Assembly (NCBI RefSeq): GCF_002090115.1
Contig: NZ_BBRK01000004.1
Location: forward strand, 1,178,001 to 1,242,000
Source: Demequina sp. NBRC 110054
GTDB lineage: Bacteria > Actinomycetota > Actinomycetes > Actinomycetales > Demequinaceae
Direction of reading: 5' to 3'
Length of the DNA stretch: 64,000 nucleotides
Shown here piece by piece: positions 44,668-55,886 of the stretch. The position numbers and the translations under genes were made by a program. The notes under the pieces were generated by a model, which saw nothing but the letters and a program-made list of their open reading frames with translations, ran no database searches and was not told where the DNA came from. The number at the start of each line of letters is the position of its first letter. Positions within the stretch are counted from its first letter, which is position 1.

Positions 44668-45057
44668 TCAGCCAGCGGCGGCCTCCGCGGCCTCGCGCTC
44701 GGCCCGCTCGGCGGCGCGCTTGGCAAGCATCTCGGCGCGCTTCGCCTCGTATGTCGGCACCACGGCCGAGTCGTCCCACACGCAGGCGAGCTCGTCCTTC
44801 TCGCCGAATCGCTCCAGGTGGTTCTGCGCGATCGCCATGAGGGTGAACATCTCCTGCTGCGAAGGCGCGGTGATGGCGAACTCGAGCGAGGCGTCGGCAG
44901 CGGTGAGCGTGGCGACCGCATCGTCCTTGCGGATGGTCCCGATGCCCGCGTCGCCGTCGAACGTGGCGTCGATCTTGCGGCTCAGGTGCGAGCAGAGCTG
45001 CTTGGCGTAGCGGGCCGAGCGGTCGGTAGCGGCGCGACCGGTGATGGCTGAGGTCAA
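44668..45057 (-). CDS. DUF2218 domain protein
   Basis: A 129-residue protein matching DUF2218: ATDRSARYAKQLCSHLSRKI at the start, an aligned beta strand region, then HLERFGEKDELACVW. A charged Ala/Glu/Lys helix forms the C-terminal 30 residues. Relatives in actinobacteria often lie near siderophore or iron genes, but no such genes are here. Function is unknown. AGGAG precedes the ATG. Confidence 0.85.
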   Translation of the reverse strand: MTSAITGRAATDRSARYAKQLCSHLSRKIDATFDGDAGIGTIRKDDAVATLTAADASLEFAITAPSQQEMFTLMAIAQNHLERFGEKDELACVWDDSAVVPTYEAKRAEMLAKRAAERAEREAAEAAAG

Positions 45058-45534
45058 GGGGGACTCCTAGGTGGGGGCTGGCCGCATGGCGGCGAACCCG
45101 ATTTACGTTACACCGCAGTTGCGAAACGCGGAATCCCCGTTGCGAGGCCGGCGCCGGAGCGGGCCGTCGCGGGAACAAACCGAGTCCTCTGAGCGTCTTC
45201 CTCAGTGAACCGCTCGGCTTGAGCCGCGTGGGCATCGCAGGACGTCGTGGCCACACCGGACTCCCACCCCCCCTCAGGGAGAACGGCTTCCCACACAGAT
45301 GGCAGCCCTCGTCGCAGCACAGGCGCGCACCGACACCCCCCTCAGCCGGTGGGCTCGGCCGGGCGGTCCACTCACTTCGGTCAGGAACGTCCACGGGGAC
45401 GATGCTGACTACAGGGACGATGCTGGCTACACGGACGATGCGGCGTTCCACCGTCGATGGACGATGCGGGAAGCCTCGGGGGTCGGAAAGCGTTGACCTC
45501 GTGACGCGTACGCTTGTCCCGGAAGGAGCGACAC
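45058..45534. other. 477-bp gap between DUF2218 and msrB genes
   Basis: No credible gene. The left part (45100-45370) shows several small inverted segments but no clear long hairpin. The right part (45396-45467) is filled with four dispersed motifs. The msrB ribosome site AAGGAG is at 45522. Confidence 0.5.
45396..45467. repeat. Cluster of four GGACGATGC motifs upstream of msrB
   Basis: Copies at 45396, 45414, 45432 and 45458 lie in the same orientation. The first three are exactly 18 bp apart, forming a short tandem array (GGGACGATGCTGACTACA-like unit), the most regular cluster in the window. Confidence 0.7.
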
Positions 45535-45990
45535 GTGACCTCACACAAGATCGTCAAGACCGACGCCGAATGGCGCGCCCAGCTCAGCGACATCGAGTTC
45601 CAGGTGCTCCGCGAGGCCGCCACCGAGCGCCCCTGGACGGGTGAGCTGCTCGAGGAGAAGCGCCCGGGCACGTTCACCTGCCGCGCATGCGGCGCCGAGC
45701 TGTTCCGCTCGGACACCAAGTTCGACTCGCACTGCGGCTGGCCGTCGTTCTTCGACCCGCAGGACTCGGACGCGGTGACGCTCCACGAGGACCTGACCCA
45801 CGGCATGGTGCGCACCGAGGTGCGCTGCGCGGCCTGCGAGTCCCACCTGGGCCACGTCTTCCCCGACGCGCCGCAGACGCCGACCGGCGACCGCTACTGC
45901 ATCAACTCCGTGAGCCTCGGCTTCACTGCGGACGACGAGAAGAGCGTCTCGACCCCCGCCGAGTTCGGCGCCGCGGACGGAGACCTGTAG
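45535..45990 (+). CDS. msrB: Peptide-methionine (R)-S-oxide reductase
   Basis: A 151-residue enzyme that reduces methionine-R-sulfoxide in proteins. The structural zinc site is C49-x-x-C52 and C98-x-x-C101; the catalytic Cys122 lies in GDRYCINSVSL, with Cys67 in HCGWPSFF as the possible resolving partner. The start is GTG 45535 after AAGGAG. It abuts the next gene with no gap, so both are co-transcribed. Confidence 0.95.
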   Translation: MTSHKIVKTDAEWRAQLSDIEFQVLREAATERPWTGELLEEKRPGTFTCRACGAELFRSDTKFDSHCGWPSFFDPQDSDAVTLHEDLTHGMVRTEVRCAACESHLGHVFPDAPQTPTGDRYCINSVSLGFTADDEKSVSTPAEFGAADGDL

Positions 45991-46620
45991 GTGGCAGAGC
46001 CGCGCTTCCGCCGACCCGCCATGCTCGACATGGAGGAGGCCGAGCAGATCGAGGGGGACATCGACCCCGCCGATCGCGCCCTCATCGCTCACGAGACCGC
46101 GCACGCGATGGTCTCGCAGGCGCGCGCCTCGCAGGACCCCGCGCTGGTCGAGCGGCTCGTGAAGCTCGTCGACGAGGAGGGCATCGACACCGTCGCGATG
46201 CTGTGGTCGAAGGCCGAGGCGCACACCCTGCCCGGCTCGCTGTGGCGGCTCTACATGATCCGCGAGTGGGTCAAGCACTCGGGCGACGCGGTCGCGCGGT
46301 CCTATCACCACGGCGTCCACGCCGCGCATGTGCGGCACGCGATCGCGGGCGTCGAAGACCCTCCCGGACCCGAGGAGGTCCAGCGGCTCGCGGACACGAT
46401 CCTCTCCGGCGTCTACTCGGGCGACCTCGCGGTCGCGCTCGAGCGCGCGGGGGCCTTCTGCCGTGTGGTTGCCACTGGCGTCGCGTTCGAGGCCGAGTCC
46501 GACGAGGGCCACGCCGACGAGCGCGCCCACAAGACCACGATGCGCGCCGCGCAGCTGCTGCGCACCGGCGAGGACCTCGAGACCAATGCGCGCATGTGGC
46601 GCGAGGAGCGCCTCGACTGA
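45991..46620 (+). CDS. Hypothetical helical protein co-transcribed with msrB
   Basis: A 209-residue soluble protein beginning at GTG directly after the msrB stop. It is predicted mostly helical, with a central YHHGVHAAHVRHAIAGVEDP segment rich in His and several acidic helices. I do not recognise a family. Linkage to msrB is the only hint; similar unnamed proteins occur in other actinobacteria, as far as I recall. No signal peptide or membrane segment. Confidence 0.65.
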   Translation: MAEPRFRRPAMLDMEEAEQIEGDIDPADRALIAHETAHAMVSQARASQDPALVERLVKLVDEEGIDTVAMLWSKAEAHTLPGSLWRLYMIREWVKHSGDAVARSYHHGVHAAHVRHAIAGVEDPPGPEEVQRLADTILSGVYSGDLAVALERAGAFCRVVATGVAFEAESDEGHADERAHKTTMRAAQLLRTGEDLETNARMWREERLD

Positions 46621-46623
46621 ACG

Positions 46624-47274
46624 TCAGCCCTGGAGCGGCGCGTTCCTGCGATGCGTGAAGGCGTGGAACTCCTCGGGCGCCATCGTCGCGTCCGGGAGCG
46701 GAGACCGGGCGTCGCACGCCCGCATCCCGTCCAGCGCGATGCGCACGGCCCGTGAGATCGCGTCGCGCTCGACCCCGACGGGACGACCGACGAACGACCC
46801 GAGCGCGAACATCGTGAGCGTGACGTCGCCCGGCTCAAGATCCTCACGCATCGATCCCTCGCGCTTCGCCTGGTCCATGAGCTCGCCGAACGGCCCCGCC
46901 AGGTTCCTCGTCGGCGCGTAGTCCGGCTCGACCTCGTACATGAGGCGCATCACGGCGCGCAGCCCCGGCATGTCGGCGAGCAGCAGCACGACGGACTCGA
47001 CCAGGCCGGCGAACCTCTCCCACGCCGTGTCGGCCTCGGGCGGCACCGACATGCGGCTTGCGAACTCCTGAGCCGAACGGTCGTACAGGGCGCGCACGAG
47101 GGCGTCGTGATCAGGGAAGTGGCGGTACGCGGTGCCGGCGCCGACCCCGGTCGCGGCTGCGAGCTCGTTGACCGAGACGTCCGCGTTGCGCGAGCCGAGC
47201 AGCTCGAACGCCGTCTCCAGGAGCCTTTCGTGGTTCGCGACCGCGTCCCTGCGCGGGCGTCGTTGCTCGGTCAT
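46624..47274 (-). CDS. TetR family transcriptional regulator
   Basis: A 216-residue regulator with a basic N-terminus (RRPRRDAVANHERLLETAFE) and a TetR helix-turn-helix at about 12-60 (VNELAAATGVGAGTAYRHFP). The C-terminal helical domain resembles the SbtR-like group (TetR_C_33 type). It is convergent with the msrB unit, and its own upstream gap (47275-47557, no gene seen) separates it from an acetyltransferase, which could be a target. Confidence 0.88.
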   Translation of the reverse strand: MTEQRRPRRDAVANHERLLETAFELLGSRNADVSVNELAAATGVGAGTAYRHFPDHDALVRALYDRSAQEFASRMSVPPEADTAWERFAGLVESVVLLLADMPGLRAVMRLMYEVEPDYAPTRNLAGPFGELMDQAKREGSMREDLEPGDVTLTMFALGSFVGRPVGVERDAISRAVRIALDGMRACDARSPLPDATMAPEEFHAFTHRRNAPLQG

Positions 47275-47557
47275 CCTCCCAGTCTAGAGAACCCTCGGTG
47301 CGCGGCGAGCGGGCCGCGCGGGCCCGGGGCAAGGCTTGTTCGCGGAGCGCCGAAGGGGCCCGCGGAGACCGTCTCCGGGTTCCACCCTGCGCGGGTTCCG
47401 GGTTACATTAGAGGGGACGTCGGACCGCGGTAGCCCCGGGCTCCAAATCCAGCCGCCACGAGCGGCCTTCGCGCCGACTGGCGCTCCCGGTCCGGCGTCA
47501 TCTCATGCCCAGGCGCGTGACGCATCGTCCCTGCTGGCCCAGCGCAAGGAGCGCCCC

Positions 47558-48079
47558 GTGATCGACAGCCTCGCGTTGCCGACCGGACTCGCAGTGCGGG
47601 ACTCGACGATCCTCATTCGCCGCGCCACCCCTGCTGATCTCCGGTCCCTGCTACGGCTTCTGGGCGACGACGAGGTGAGCGCTTCGCGCGGCGACGCCGC
47701 GGACGAGTCGGACGCCCCGCAGCTGGAGCTTGCACTGCGAGCGATCCTCGACGACCCGTCGAACGACCTCGTGGTCGCGGTCGACCACGAGGACGCGCCG
47801 GTCGGCATGCTCCAGCTCACCCGGATCCCCGGTCTGTCGCGGCGCGGGTCCACGCGGCTGCTCGTCGAGGGCGTGCGGGTCGACCGGCGCCTCCGTTCCG
47901 CGGGGATCGGGACGGGCATGATGCGCTGGGTGATGGACAGCGCCGCGCCCGCGACCGGGGCGGCCCTGGTGCAGCTCACGTCGGATGCCCGCCGCGACGA
48001 CGCGCACCGCTTCTATCGAGGGCTCGGCTTCGACGACTCGCACGTCGGCTTCAAGTGGAAGGCCGTGCAGGGCTCCTAG
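47558..48079 (+). CDS. GNAT family N-acetyltransferase
   Basis: A 173-residue acetyl-CoA dependent transferase. The core motif A is RVDRRLRSAGIGTGMMRWVM (R-x-x-G-x-G/A loop), followed by the typical C-terminal AHRFYRGLGFDDSHVGFKW. GTG start at 47558 after AAGGAG; upstream in-frame starts have no ribosome site. One dispersed motif (47522-47531) lies 27 bp before the start. Substrate unknown. Confidence 0.87.
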   Translation: MIDSLALPTGLAVRDSTILIRRATPADLRSLLRLLGDDEVSASRGDAADESDAPQLELALRAILDDPSNDLVVAVDHEDAPVGMLQLTRIPGLSRRGSTRLLVEGVRVDRRLRSAGIGTGMMRWVMDSAAPATGAALVQLTSDARRDDAHRFYRGLGFDDSHVGFKWKAVQGS

Positions 48080-48109
48080 CGGAGCGCTGTGTCCACGGGG
48101 GCGCTGCGC

Positions 48110-49084
48110 CTACAGAGGCACCTGGAGGCCGTGGGTCTCGACCGCGACCACCTGCGCGCCCGACTCGGTCGACTGCAGGTGGGCCACGATCACGCCGCCC
48201 GCGGGCAGGTACGGATTGGAGCGCGGCAGCGCGCCGAGCGTGTACCAGCGCCGCGCGGCCCGCACCATCTCGATGATCGTCGGGAGCGTCGGCCGGTGCA
48301 CGCACACGACCCGCGCGACGTCCTTGTCGAGCAGCTTCTTGAGCAGGTGCGCGGTCTTGATGGGGCGCTCCGCGTGGCCGGGCTCGGTCAGCTCGTCGTG
48401 GGTCTTGATGGTCAGCCCCGAGGCCTCGGCGAAGGGCCGGACCGTCGCCATCGTGCGCTCTGCCGGCGAGGACGTGATGCGCGAGGCCCCGAACGCCGCG
48501 AACAGCGACACGAGCTGCCTCGCGCGCTCGGCTCCGCGCTTGGTGATCGGTCGCTTGAGGTCCGGGCCGTCCCACGCCTTGCGGCGCTTGGCACGCGCAT
48601 GCCTCGCGATGATGAACGCGTGCGTGTCGAGGCGGTCGTTCTCGTAGGCCGTCACGAGCGCCGCGAGCGGACGCAGGTCGTCCGTGAACGTGATGCGCTC
48701 GTGCGCCTCGTCGATCGTGAGCCACGCGGTCCGGTCGATCTCGGTCTTGTCGACGGGCGGCACCGGCGGGCGGGCCTTGACGGAGTGCGCGTCCTTGCTC
48801 ACGACGCGCGCCGCCCAGTACTTCACGACCTTGGTCTTGTCGCCCGCGATCGGATAGCGCAGCGACGGCAGGGGCTGGCCCAGCACGACCTGCTTGCCGG
48901 TCTCCTCCGCGATCTCGCGGATCGCGCATGCGGGAAGCGTCTCGCCCGGGTCGAGCTTGCCCTTGGGCCACGACCAGTCGTTGTACCGCGGGCGGTGCAC
49001 GGCGAGCACCTCGAGCTCGTCGTCATGGATTCGCCAGACCAGGGCCCCCGCCGCGACGACGGTGCCGGGAGGGTACCGCCTCAC
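48110..49084 (-). CDS. mutT1: MutT1-like Nudix hydrolase fused to a histidine phosphatase
   Basis: A 324-residue two-domain protein. Residues about 5-140 are a Nudix domain with a full box (GKLDPGETL, then REIAEETGK; 42-64). Residues about 155-320 are a histidine-phosphatase domain with the RHA variant (IARHARA). This is the MutT1 layout of mycobacteria, which sanitises 8-oxo-GTP and may hydrolyse diadenosine polyphosphates. It starts at GTG overlapping the ppk stop (GTGA), so translation is coupled to ppk. Confidence 0.9.
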   Translation of the reverse strand: MRRYPPGTVVAAGALVWRIHDDELEVLAVHRPRYNDWSWPKGKLDPGETLPACAIREIAEETGKQVVLGQPLPSLRYPIAGDKTKVVKYWAARVVSKDAHSVKARPPVPPVDKTEIDRTAWLTIDEAHERITFTDDLRPLAALVTAYENDRLDTHAFIIARHARAKRRKAWDGPDLKRPITKRGAERARQLVSLFAAFGASRITSSPAERTMATVRPFAEASGLTIKTHDELTEPGHAERPIKTAHLLKKLLDKDVARVVCVHRPTLPTIIEMVRAARRWYTLGALPRSNPYLPAGGVIVAHLQSTESGAQVVAVETHGLQVPL

Positions 49085-51321
49085 TTGCCGCTTCGCCTCC
49101 GCTGTGGCTGACGCTCGATGTAGACGCTCTGAAGGTCGCGCAGGGGGTTGCCCTCGTCGTCGGTCCGCATCGCCTGCCACGAGCCATCCGAGCGCAGCTC
49201 CCACGCGCCGATGCCCGCATCCATCGACATGTCGATGGTCTCGATGAGGGTCGCCACCTGGTCCGGCTCGATGATCGACACGAGCGCCTCGATGCGGCGA
49301 TCAAGGTTGCGGTGCATGAGGTCGGCCGAGCCGATGTAGATCTCGGGCTCCCCGCCGTTCGCGAAGCCGTAGATGCGCGAGTGCTCGAGGAAGCGGCCCA
49401 GGATCGAGCGGACGCGGATGGTCTCGCTGAGGCCCGGGACGCCCGGCCGCAGCGCGCAGATGCCGCGCACGACGCAGTCGACCTTCACGCCGGCCTGCGA
49501 CGCCCGGTACAGGGCGTCGATGACCTTCTCGTCGACCAGGGAGTTGACCTTGATCTTGACCCAGGCCTCCTCGCCGTTGCGCGCGCGCTCCGCCTCGGCC
49601 TCGATGCGCTCGATCAGGCCCTTGCGGATGCCGGTGGGGGCGACGATGAGGCGGCGGAACTTCGCCTTGGGCGCGTAGCCCGACAGCTGGTTGAACAGCT
49701 TGGTGAGGTCGGCGCCGACGTCGGGGTTCTTGGTAAGGAGCCCGTAGTCCTCGTACAGGCGCGCGGTCTTCGGGTGGTAGTTGCCTGTGCCGACGTGGCA
49801 GTAGCGCTGAAGGCCGTCGTCCTCCTGGCGCACGACGAGCGAGAGCTTGCAGTGCGTCTTGAGGCCGATGAGGCCGTAGACGACGTGCACGCCCGCCTGC
49901 TCGAGCTTGCGGGCCCACGAGATGTTGCGCTGCTCGTCGAAGCGCGCCTTGATCTCGACGAGGGCGAGCACCTGCTTGCCGTTGCGGGCTGCCTCGATCA
50001 GCGCATCGACGATGGGCGAGTCGCCCGAGGTGCGGTACAGCGTCTGCTTGATCGCGAGGACCTTCGGGTCGGCGGCTGCCTGCGCGAGGAAGGCCTGCAC
50101 CGAGGTGGAGAACGAGTCGTACGGGTGGTGGAGCAGCACCGGGCCGCGCGTGATCGCGGCGAAGACGTCCTGCTCCTGCGCGGACTCGACCGGCGCGAGC
50201 TTGTGGTGAGTCGTGGGGCGGAACGCCGGGTATTGGAGCTTGGGGCGATCCAGGTCGGCGATCACGTTGAGGCCCGTGAGGTCGAGTGGCGCCGGCAGGT
50301 GGAACACGTCCGTCTCGGTGATACCGAGCTCGCGCACGAGCAGCTCGCGGATCTTGGGCGGCAGGTTGTCGGCGACCTCGAGGCGCACGGCCGGGCCGAA
50401 GCGGCGGCGCAGCAGCTCCTTCTCCATGGCCTTGAGAAGGTTCTCGGCGTCGTCCTCCTCGACCTCCACGTCCTCGTTGCGCGTGACGCGGAACGTGTAG
50501 TGGTTGAGGACCTCCATGCCGGGGAACAGGTAGTCGAGGTGTGCCGCGATGACGTCCTCGAGAGGCACGAAGCTGCGGGGCTCATCGGACAGCGCCCAGG
50601 CGTCGGTGATCTGCGAGGCGCGTCCCTCCATGTCCACCGACAGGAAGCGCGGGAGCGTCTCCGGCACCTTCACTCGCGCGAAGTACTCCTTCTGCGACTG
50701 CGGGTCGCGGATCTCGACCGCGAGGTTGAGCGACAGACCGGAGATATAGGGGAAGGGGTGCGCCGGGTCGACCGCGAGCGGCGTGAGCACCGGGAAGATG
50801 TCGGAGCGGTAGAGCTTGCGCAGGCGGTTCTGCTCGTTGTCGCCGAGCTGGTCGAAGCGCACCAGGTTGATGCCCTCGCGCGCGAGCTCGGGGAGCACCA
50901 CGTCCTCGAAGACCGACGCGTGCTCGTCCATGAGCTGATGGGCGCGCTCCGTGAGCGACTCGACCAGGCGCGTGGGGCTCATACCGGTGGCGGACGGGAC
51001 CGCGAAGCCCGCGGCGATGCGGCGCTTGAGGCCGGCAACGCGGACCATGAAGAACTCGTCCAGGTTGGACGCGAAGATCGCGAGGAAGCGGGCGCGCTCG
51101 AGCAGCGGCGTGGAGTGGTCCTCGGCGAGCTGGAGGACGCGCTGGTTGAACGCGAGCCACGACAGCTCGCGGTCCAGGTAGCGGTCGTCGGGCAGGTCGG
51201 CGAGCTCGCCGCCGTCGTACATCGGGACGGCCATCGTCTCGTCGGAGACGATCTCGAAAGCCGTGCCGGCATCGGGAGCGGGCTGAGGGCCCGCCTCGGA
51301 GAGGTCCATGCTGTCCGCCAT
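49081..51321 (-). CDS. ppk1: Polyphosphate kinase 1
   Basis: A 746-residue enzyme that makes inorganic polyphosphate from ATP. It has the four-domain PPK1 layout: N-terminal helices ([18 protein letters not shown]), H domain, and two phospholipase-D-like C-terminal domains. The region [18 protein letters not shown], the [10 protein letters not shown] segment and the phosphohistidine segment [11 protein letters not shown] with [19 protein letters not shown] are all intact. It heads a ppk1-mutT1 operon. Divergent from the ABC-2 exporter. Confidence 0.96.
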   Translation of the reverse strand: MADSMDLSEAGPQPAPDAGTAFEIVSDETMAVPMYDGGELADLPDDRYLDRELSWLAFNQRVLQLAEDHSTPLLERARFLAIFASNLDEFFMVRVAGLKRRIAAGFAVPSATGMSPTRLVESLTERAHQLMDEHASVFEDVVLPELAREGINLVRFDQLGDNEQNRLRKLYRSDIFPVLTPLAVDPAHPFPYISGLSLNLAVEIRDPQSQKEYFARVKVPETLPRFLSVDMEGRASQITDAWALSDEPRSFVPLEDVIAAHLDYLFPGMEVLNHYTFRVTRNEDVEVEEDDAENLLKAMEKELLRRRFGPAVRLEVADNLPPKIRELLVRELGITETDVFHLPAPLDLTGLNVIADLDRPKLQYPAFRPTTHHKLAPVESAQEQDVFAAITRGPVLLHHPYDSFSTSVQAFLAQAAADPKVLAIKQTLYRTSGDSPIVDALIEAARNGKQVLALVEIKARFDEQRNISWARKLEQAGVHVVYGLIGLKTHCKLSLVVRQEDDGLQRYCHVGTGNYHPKTARLYEDYGLLTKNPDVGADLTKLFNQLSGYAPKAKFRRLIVAPTGIRKGLIERIEAEAERARNGEEAWVKIKVNSLVDEKVIDALYRASQAGVKVDCVVRGICALRPGVPGLSETIRVRSILGRFLEHSRIYGFANGGEPEIYIGSADLMHRNLDRRIEALVSIIEPDQVATLIETIDMSMDAGIGAWELRSDGSWQAMRTDDEGNPLRDLQSVYIERQPQRRRSGK

Positions 51322-51536
51322 GGTCCTTATCGTTGCACGCCAGCCACGCCGTGGCGACCCTTCCGCGCGTGCTTTGCGCGTGCGGGCGCACAGGTTGTCC
51401 GCGCGCCTGGCGATCGGGTGAAACTCATCCTTGAGAACGATGAGGTGAGAATGCGCGCTCCGCTACAACTGGAGGAGAGACCAGTTCGCGTTCCGGGGCC
51501 CTCGGGGGCCCCGGGGGCACACCGGAAGGAGCGGCG

Positions 51537-52481
51537 ATGGCGCCGGCACCGATCGAGATCGATCACCTCACCAAGCGGTTCGGCGACGTCGTCGCCGTGG
51601 ACGATGCGTCGTTCCAGATCGAGGAGGGCGAGATCTTCGGCTTCCTCGGCCCGAACGGCGCCGGCAAGTCCACGACGATCCGCTGCCTGCTGGACCTCAT
51701 CCGGCCCACGTCCGGCTCGTGCCGCGTGCTTGGGCTCGACTCCCGCAAGGACGCCGTCGAGATCCGCCGCCACCTGGGCTTCCTGCCCTCGGACCTCGCG
51801 ATGTACCCCAACCTCACGGGCCGCCAGACCCTCGAGTTCCTCGCGCACCTGCGCGGCGGCGTCGACTGGGCCTGGGTCGACGAGCTGTCCGACCGCCTCG
51901 ACGCCGACCTCGGTCGTCGCGTGGCCGAGTACTCGTCCGGCAATCGGCAGAAGGTCGGCATCATCCAGGCCTTCATGAACCGGCCGAAGGTCGCGGTGCT
52001 CGACGAGCCGATCACGGGCCTCGACCCCCTCGTGCAGCTCGAGTTCCACACGATGCTGCGCGAGCACGTCGCCGAGGGCAACACCGTGTTCCTGTCCTCC
52101 CACACCCTGTCCGAGGTCGAGCGGGTCACCGACCGCGTCGCGTTCATCCGCCGCGGGCGACTGGTCGCGGTCGAGAGCATGGACGAGCTGCGCGAGAAGG
52201 CCGTGCGCAGGCTCCGGCTCGAGTTCGCGGCCCCCGTCGCGGCCGAGGAGTTCCTCGCGGTCCCCGGGGTCCACGAGGCATCCGCCGACGGCGCGACGGT
52301 CACCGTCCAGTACGAGGGCTCGATGGCGCCCCTGCTGCGCGCCGCGACCGACCGCGAGGTGCTGTCCGTCGAGTCCGGCTCTCTCGACCTCGACGAGATG
52401 TTCCTCGAGTTCTACCGGGACGAGGTCGGCGAGGATGTCCTGGCCGAGGAGGCCGAGGCCGCGGGGCGCGGGGCCAGGTGA
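51537..52481 (+). CDS. ABC transporter ATP-binding protein (ABC-2 type)
   Basis: A 314-residue ATPase: Walker A GPNGAGKST (about 38-46), signature EYSSGNRQKVG (unusual SSGN in place of SGGQ), Walker B VAVLDEPITGLDP, H-loop SSHTLSEVER. The C-terminal about 90 residues form the DUF4162-like regulatory tail of drug/lantibiotic exporters. ATG follows AAGGAGCGGCG. Its TGA overlaps the permease ATG, so both make one exporter. Substrate unknown; self-protection or drug efflux is typical. Confidence 0.9.
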   Translation: MAPAPIEIDHLTKRFGDVVAVDDASFQIEEGEIFGFLGPNGAGKSTTIRCLLDLIRPTSGSCRVLGLDSRKDAVEIRRHLGFLPSDLAMYPNLTGRQTLEFLAHLRGGVDWAWVDELSDRLDADLGRRVAEYSSGNRQKVGIIQAFMNRPKVAVLDEPITGLDPLVQLEFHTMLREHVAEGNTVFLSSHTLSEVERVTDRVAFIRRGRLVAVESMDELREKAVRRLRLEFAAPVAAEEFLAVPGVHEASADGATVTVQYEGSMAPLLRAATDREVLSVESGSLDLDEMFLEFYRDEVGEDVLAEEAEAAGRGAR

Positions 52482-54139
52482 TGATGCTCCAGACGCTGTA
52501 TCTCAAGTCCGTGAGGGACCGCTGGCTCGGCGCCGTCATCGGCGTCGCCGCGCTCACGGCGACCGCCTTCATGAGCATGTGGGCCTACTCGGGCATCGGC
52601 GACGACGTCGTCGGCTTCTTCGACCAGATGCCTGACTTCTATCGCACCTCGATCGGACTCAGCTCCTCCGGCGGTGTCACCACGCTGATGATGAGCATGA
52701 TGCTGAACTTCCTGGGGCCGTTCGTCATCGCCGGCATCGCCATCTCGATCGGCGCGGGAGTGATCGCCGGCGAGGAGCGCACCGGCACCGTCAACATCCT
52801 CACCACGGTCCCGCGCTCGCGCCGCCGCCTGCTCGCGTCCAAGACCGCAGCGATGATCTCGGTCGTCGTCGGCGCAGGCCTGCTCAGCTGGGCCGGCTAC
52901 GCGCTCGCGGTCATGAGCTTCGGCGAGGGTCTGTCCGAGGTGCACGTGGGGGCGTCCACGGTTCACGTGCTCGCGGTGGCGCTGCTGTTCGGGGCGCTCG
53001 CCCTCGCGATCAGCACCGCGACCGGGCAGCAGGCCCTCGGGTCGGGCATCGCCGCCGGCCTGCTGATCCTGTCCTTCCTGATCTCCGGCGTCGTCCCCCT
53101 CATCGCCGGGTACGAGGACTGGGCCAAGGTGTCGCCGTGGTTCTATATCGGCGACGGCGAGCCCCTCACCAACGGCGTCCAGTGGGCTCCGGTGTCGATC
53201 ATGCTTGCCGTGGCCGTCGCGCTGATCGGTGTGGCCTTCTGGACCCTCGAGGGGCGCGACCTGAGGTCCGGCGAGGGCGGGCTGCCGATCCTGGAGCGAC
53301 TGACCGCCGAACCCCGCGTCGAGAAGGCGCTCACGATGCTGCAGGGGCGCGCCGGAGCGAAGGGCATCGTCGGCCTCACGCTCACCGAGGGCCGCGCGAT
53401 CATGATCATCGCGGGCGGCGGCATCTTCATGATGATGGCGGTGATGGGACTGCTGTTCCTCGCGGTCGCGGACTTCGTGGGCGACTTCGTCGAGGTGTTC
53501 CCCGACTCGATCATGGCGATCGTCGGGTTCGCGGACTACACGACCCCCGAGGGCTGGTTCCATGGAGAGGGGCTCAGCATCGTCGCCCCCGTCGCCGTCG
53601 CGGTCGTCGCGATCAACCGCGGCATGAGCCTCGCTGTCGAGGAGCGCACCCGGCGCGCGAGCCTGCTGTTCGGCAATCCCGTCTCGCGTGCCGGGGTCGC
53701 GTGGCGCAAGCTTGCCGCGACGATGATCGCGGCGGTGGCCACCGCCGCGCTCACCGGCGCGGGCATCGCGGTCGGCAACGTCTCCGCGAGCCTCGACATG
53801 TCGTGGGCCAACATCGGCGCCGCGACGCTCCTGCTCGCGCTGCTCGCGACGACGCTCGGCGCGGTCGCCTTCCTCGGTGCGGCCGCGACCGGCAACCCGG
53901 CGGTCGCGAACGGCGCGGGCACGGGCGTCGCGATCCTCGGCTGGGCGATCGTGTCGTTCGCCGCGGTCAACGACGCGCTGCTGCCGTGGGCGAAGCTCTC
54001 GCCCTTCTACTACTACTCGTGGCATCTTCCGCTCGAGAACGGGCTGATCTGGTGGCACCCGCTCGTGCTCGCGGGCGCGACCGCCGTGCTCGGCGCGATC
54101 GGCGTGTGGGCGTATACGAGGCGCGACCTCAAGGGCTGA
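52481..54139 (+). CDS. ABC-2 type transporter permease
   Basis: A 552-residue membrane protein with about twelve helices in two related halves, each like a six-helix ABC-2 permease (first half to about 270, second opening GIVGLTLTEGRAIMIIAGGG). The ITAGEERTGT-type cytoplasmic motif appears as IAGEERTGTVNIL and again as AVEERTRRASLLF, supporting an internal duplication. It overlaps the ATPase stop by one base; GTG at 52478 is an alternative. It is followed by a 41-bp tandem repeat. Confidence 0.87.
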   Translation: MMLQTLYLKSVRDRWLGAVIGVAALTATAFMSMWAYSGIGDDVVGFFDQMPDFYRTSIGLSSSGGVTTLMMSMMLNFLGPFVIAGIAISIGAGVIAGEERTGTVNILTTVPRSRRRLLASKTAAMISVVVGAGLLSWAGYALAVMSFGEGLSEVHVGASTVHVLAVALLFGALALAISTATGQQALGSGIAAGLLILSFLISGVVPLIAGYEDWAKVSPWFYIGDGEPLTNGVQWAPVSIMLAVAVALIGVAFWTLEGRDLRSGEGGLPILERLTAEPRVEKALTMLQGRAGAKGIVGLTLTEGRAIMIIAGGGIFMMMAVMGLLFLAVADFVGDFVEVFPDSIMAIVGFADYTTPEGWFHGEGLSIVAPVAVAVVAINRGMSLAVEERTRRASLLFGNPVSRAGVAWRKLAATMIAAVATAALTGAGIAVGNVSASLDMSWANIGAATLLLALLATTLGAVAFLGAAATGNPAVANGAGTGVAILGWAIVSFAAVNDALLPWAKLSPFYYYSWHLPLENGLIWWHPLVLAGATAVLGAIGVWAYTRRDLKG

Positions 54140-54150
54140 GCGGGCTCCGG

Positions 54151-54265
54151 CCTGCGTTCCTGTGAGTGTGGCCGGCCGGCCCGCGAGGGGTCCTGCGTTC
54201 CTCTGAGTGTGGCCAGCCGGCCCGCGAGCAGCCCTGCGTTCCTCCGAGCGTGGCCAGCCGAGTAG
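54151..54265. repeat. 41-bp tandem repeat, nearly three copies
   Basis: Units start at 54151, 54192 and 54233, each opening CCTGCGTTCCTSTGAGTGTG and continuing GGCCRGCCGGCCCGCGAG; the third is partial. The array fills the gap between the ABC permease stop and the carboxylesterase start. The units contain the palindrome GGCCGGCC in copy 1. Confidence 0.85.
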
Positions 54266-54275
54266 CGTGCGGGAC

Positions 54276-55790
<1,515 letters not shown>

Positions 55791-55886
55791 CGGCGTGCCG
55801 CGCCCCCGGATTGCTTGCACGGCACCGGGGCGCGCGCTACCTTCAGGCATGGTCGCGGACCGGACCGCGGCTCGAGGGGAGACCTG

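Noticed and set aside
44645-45544. Minus-strand frame with a CxxC-like CHLCGKPF segment
   Set aside because: The frame is antisense or out of frame to DUF2218 and msrB DNA for most of its length; the zinc-like pattern is probably chance.
45219-45644. 141-residue frame overlapping the msrB start
   Set aside because: It crosses the motif array and runs out of frame into msrB; no ribosome site.
54151-54265. CRISPR array
   Set aside because: The 41-bp unit repeats without separate variable spacers and has only three copies; no cas genes.
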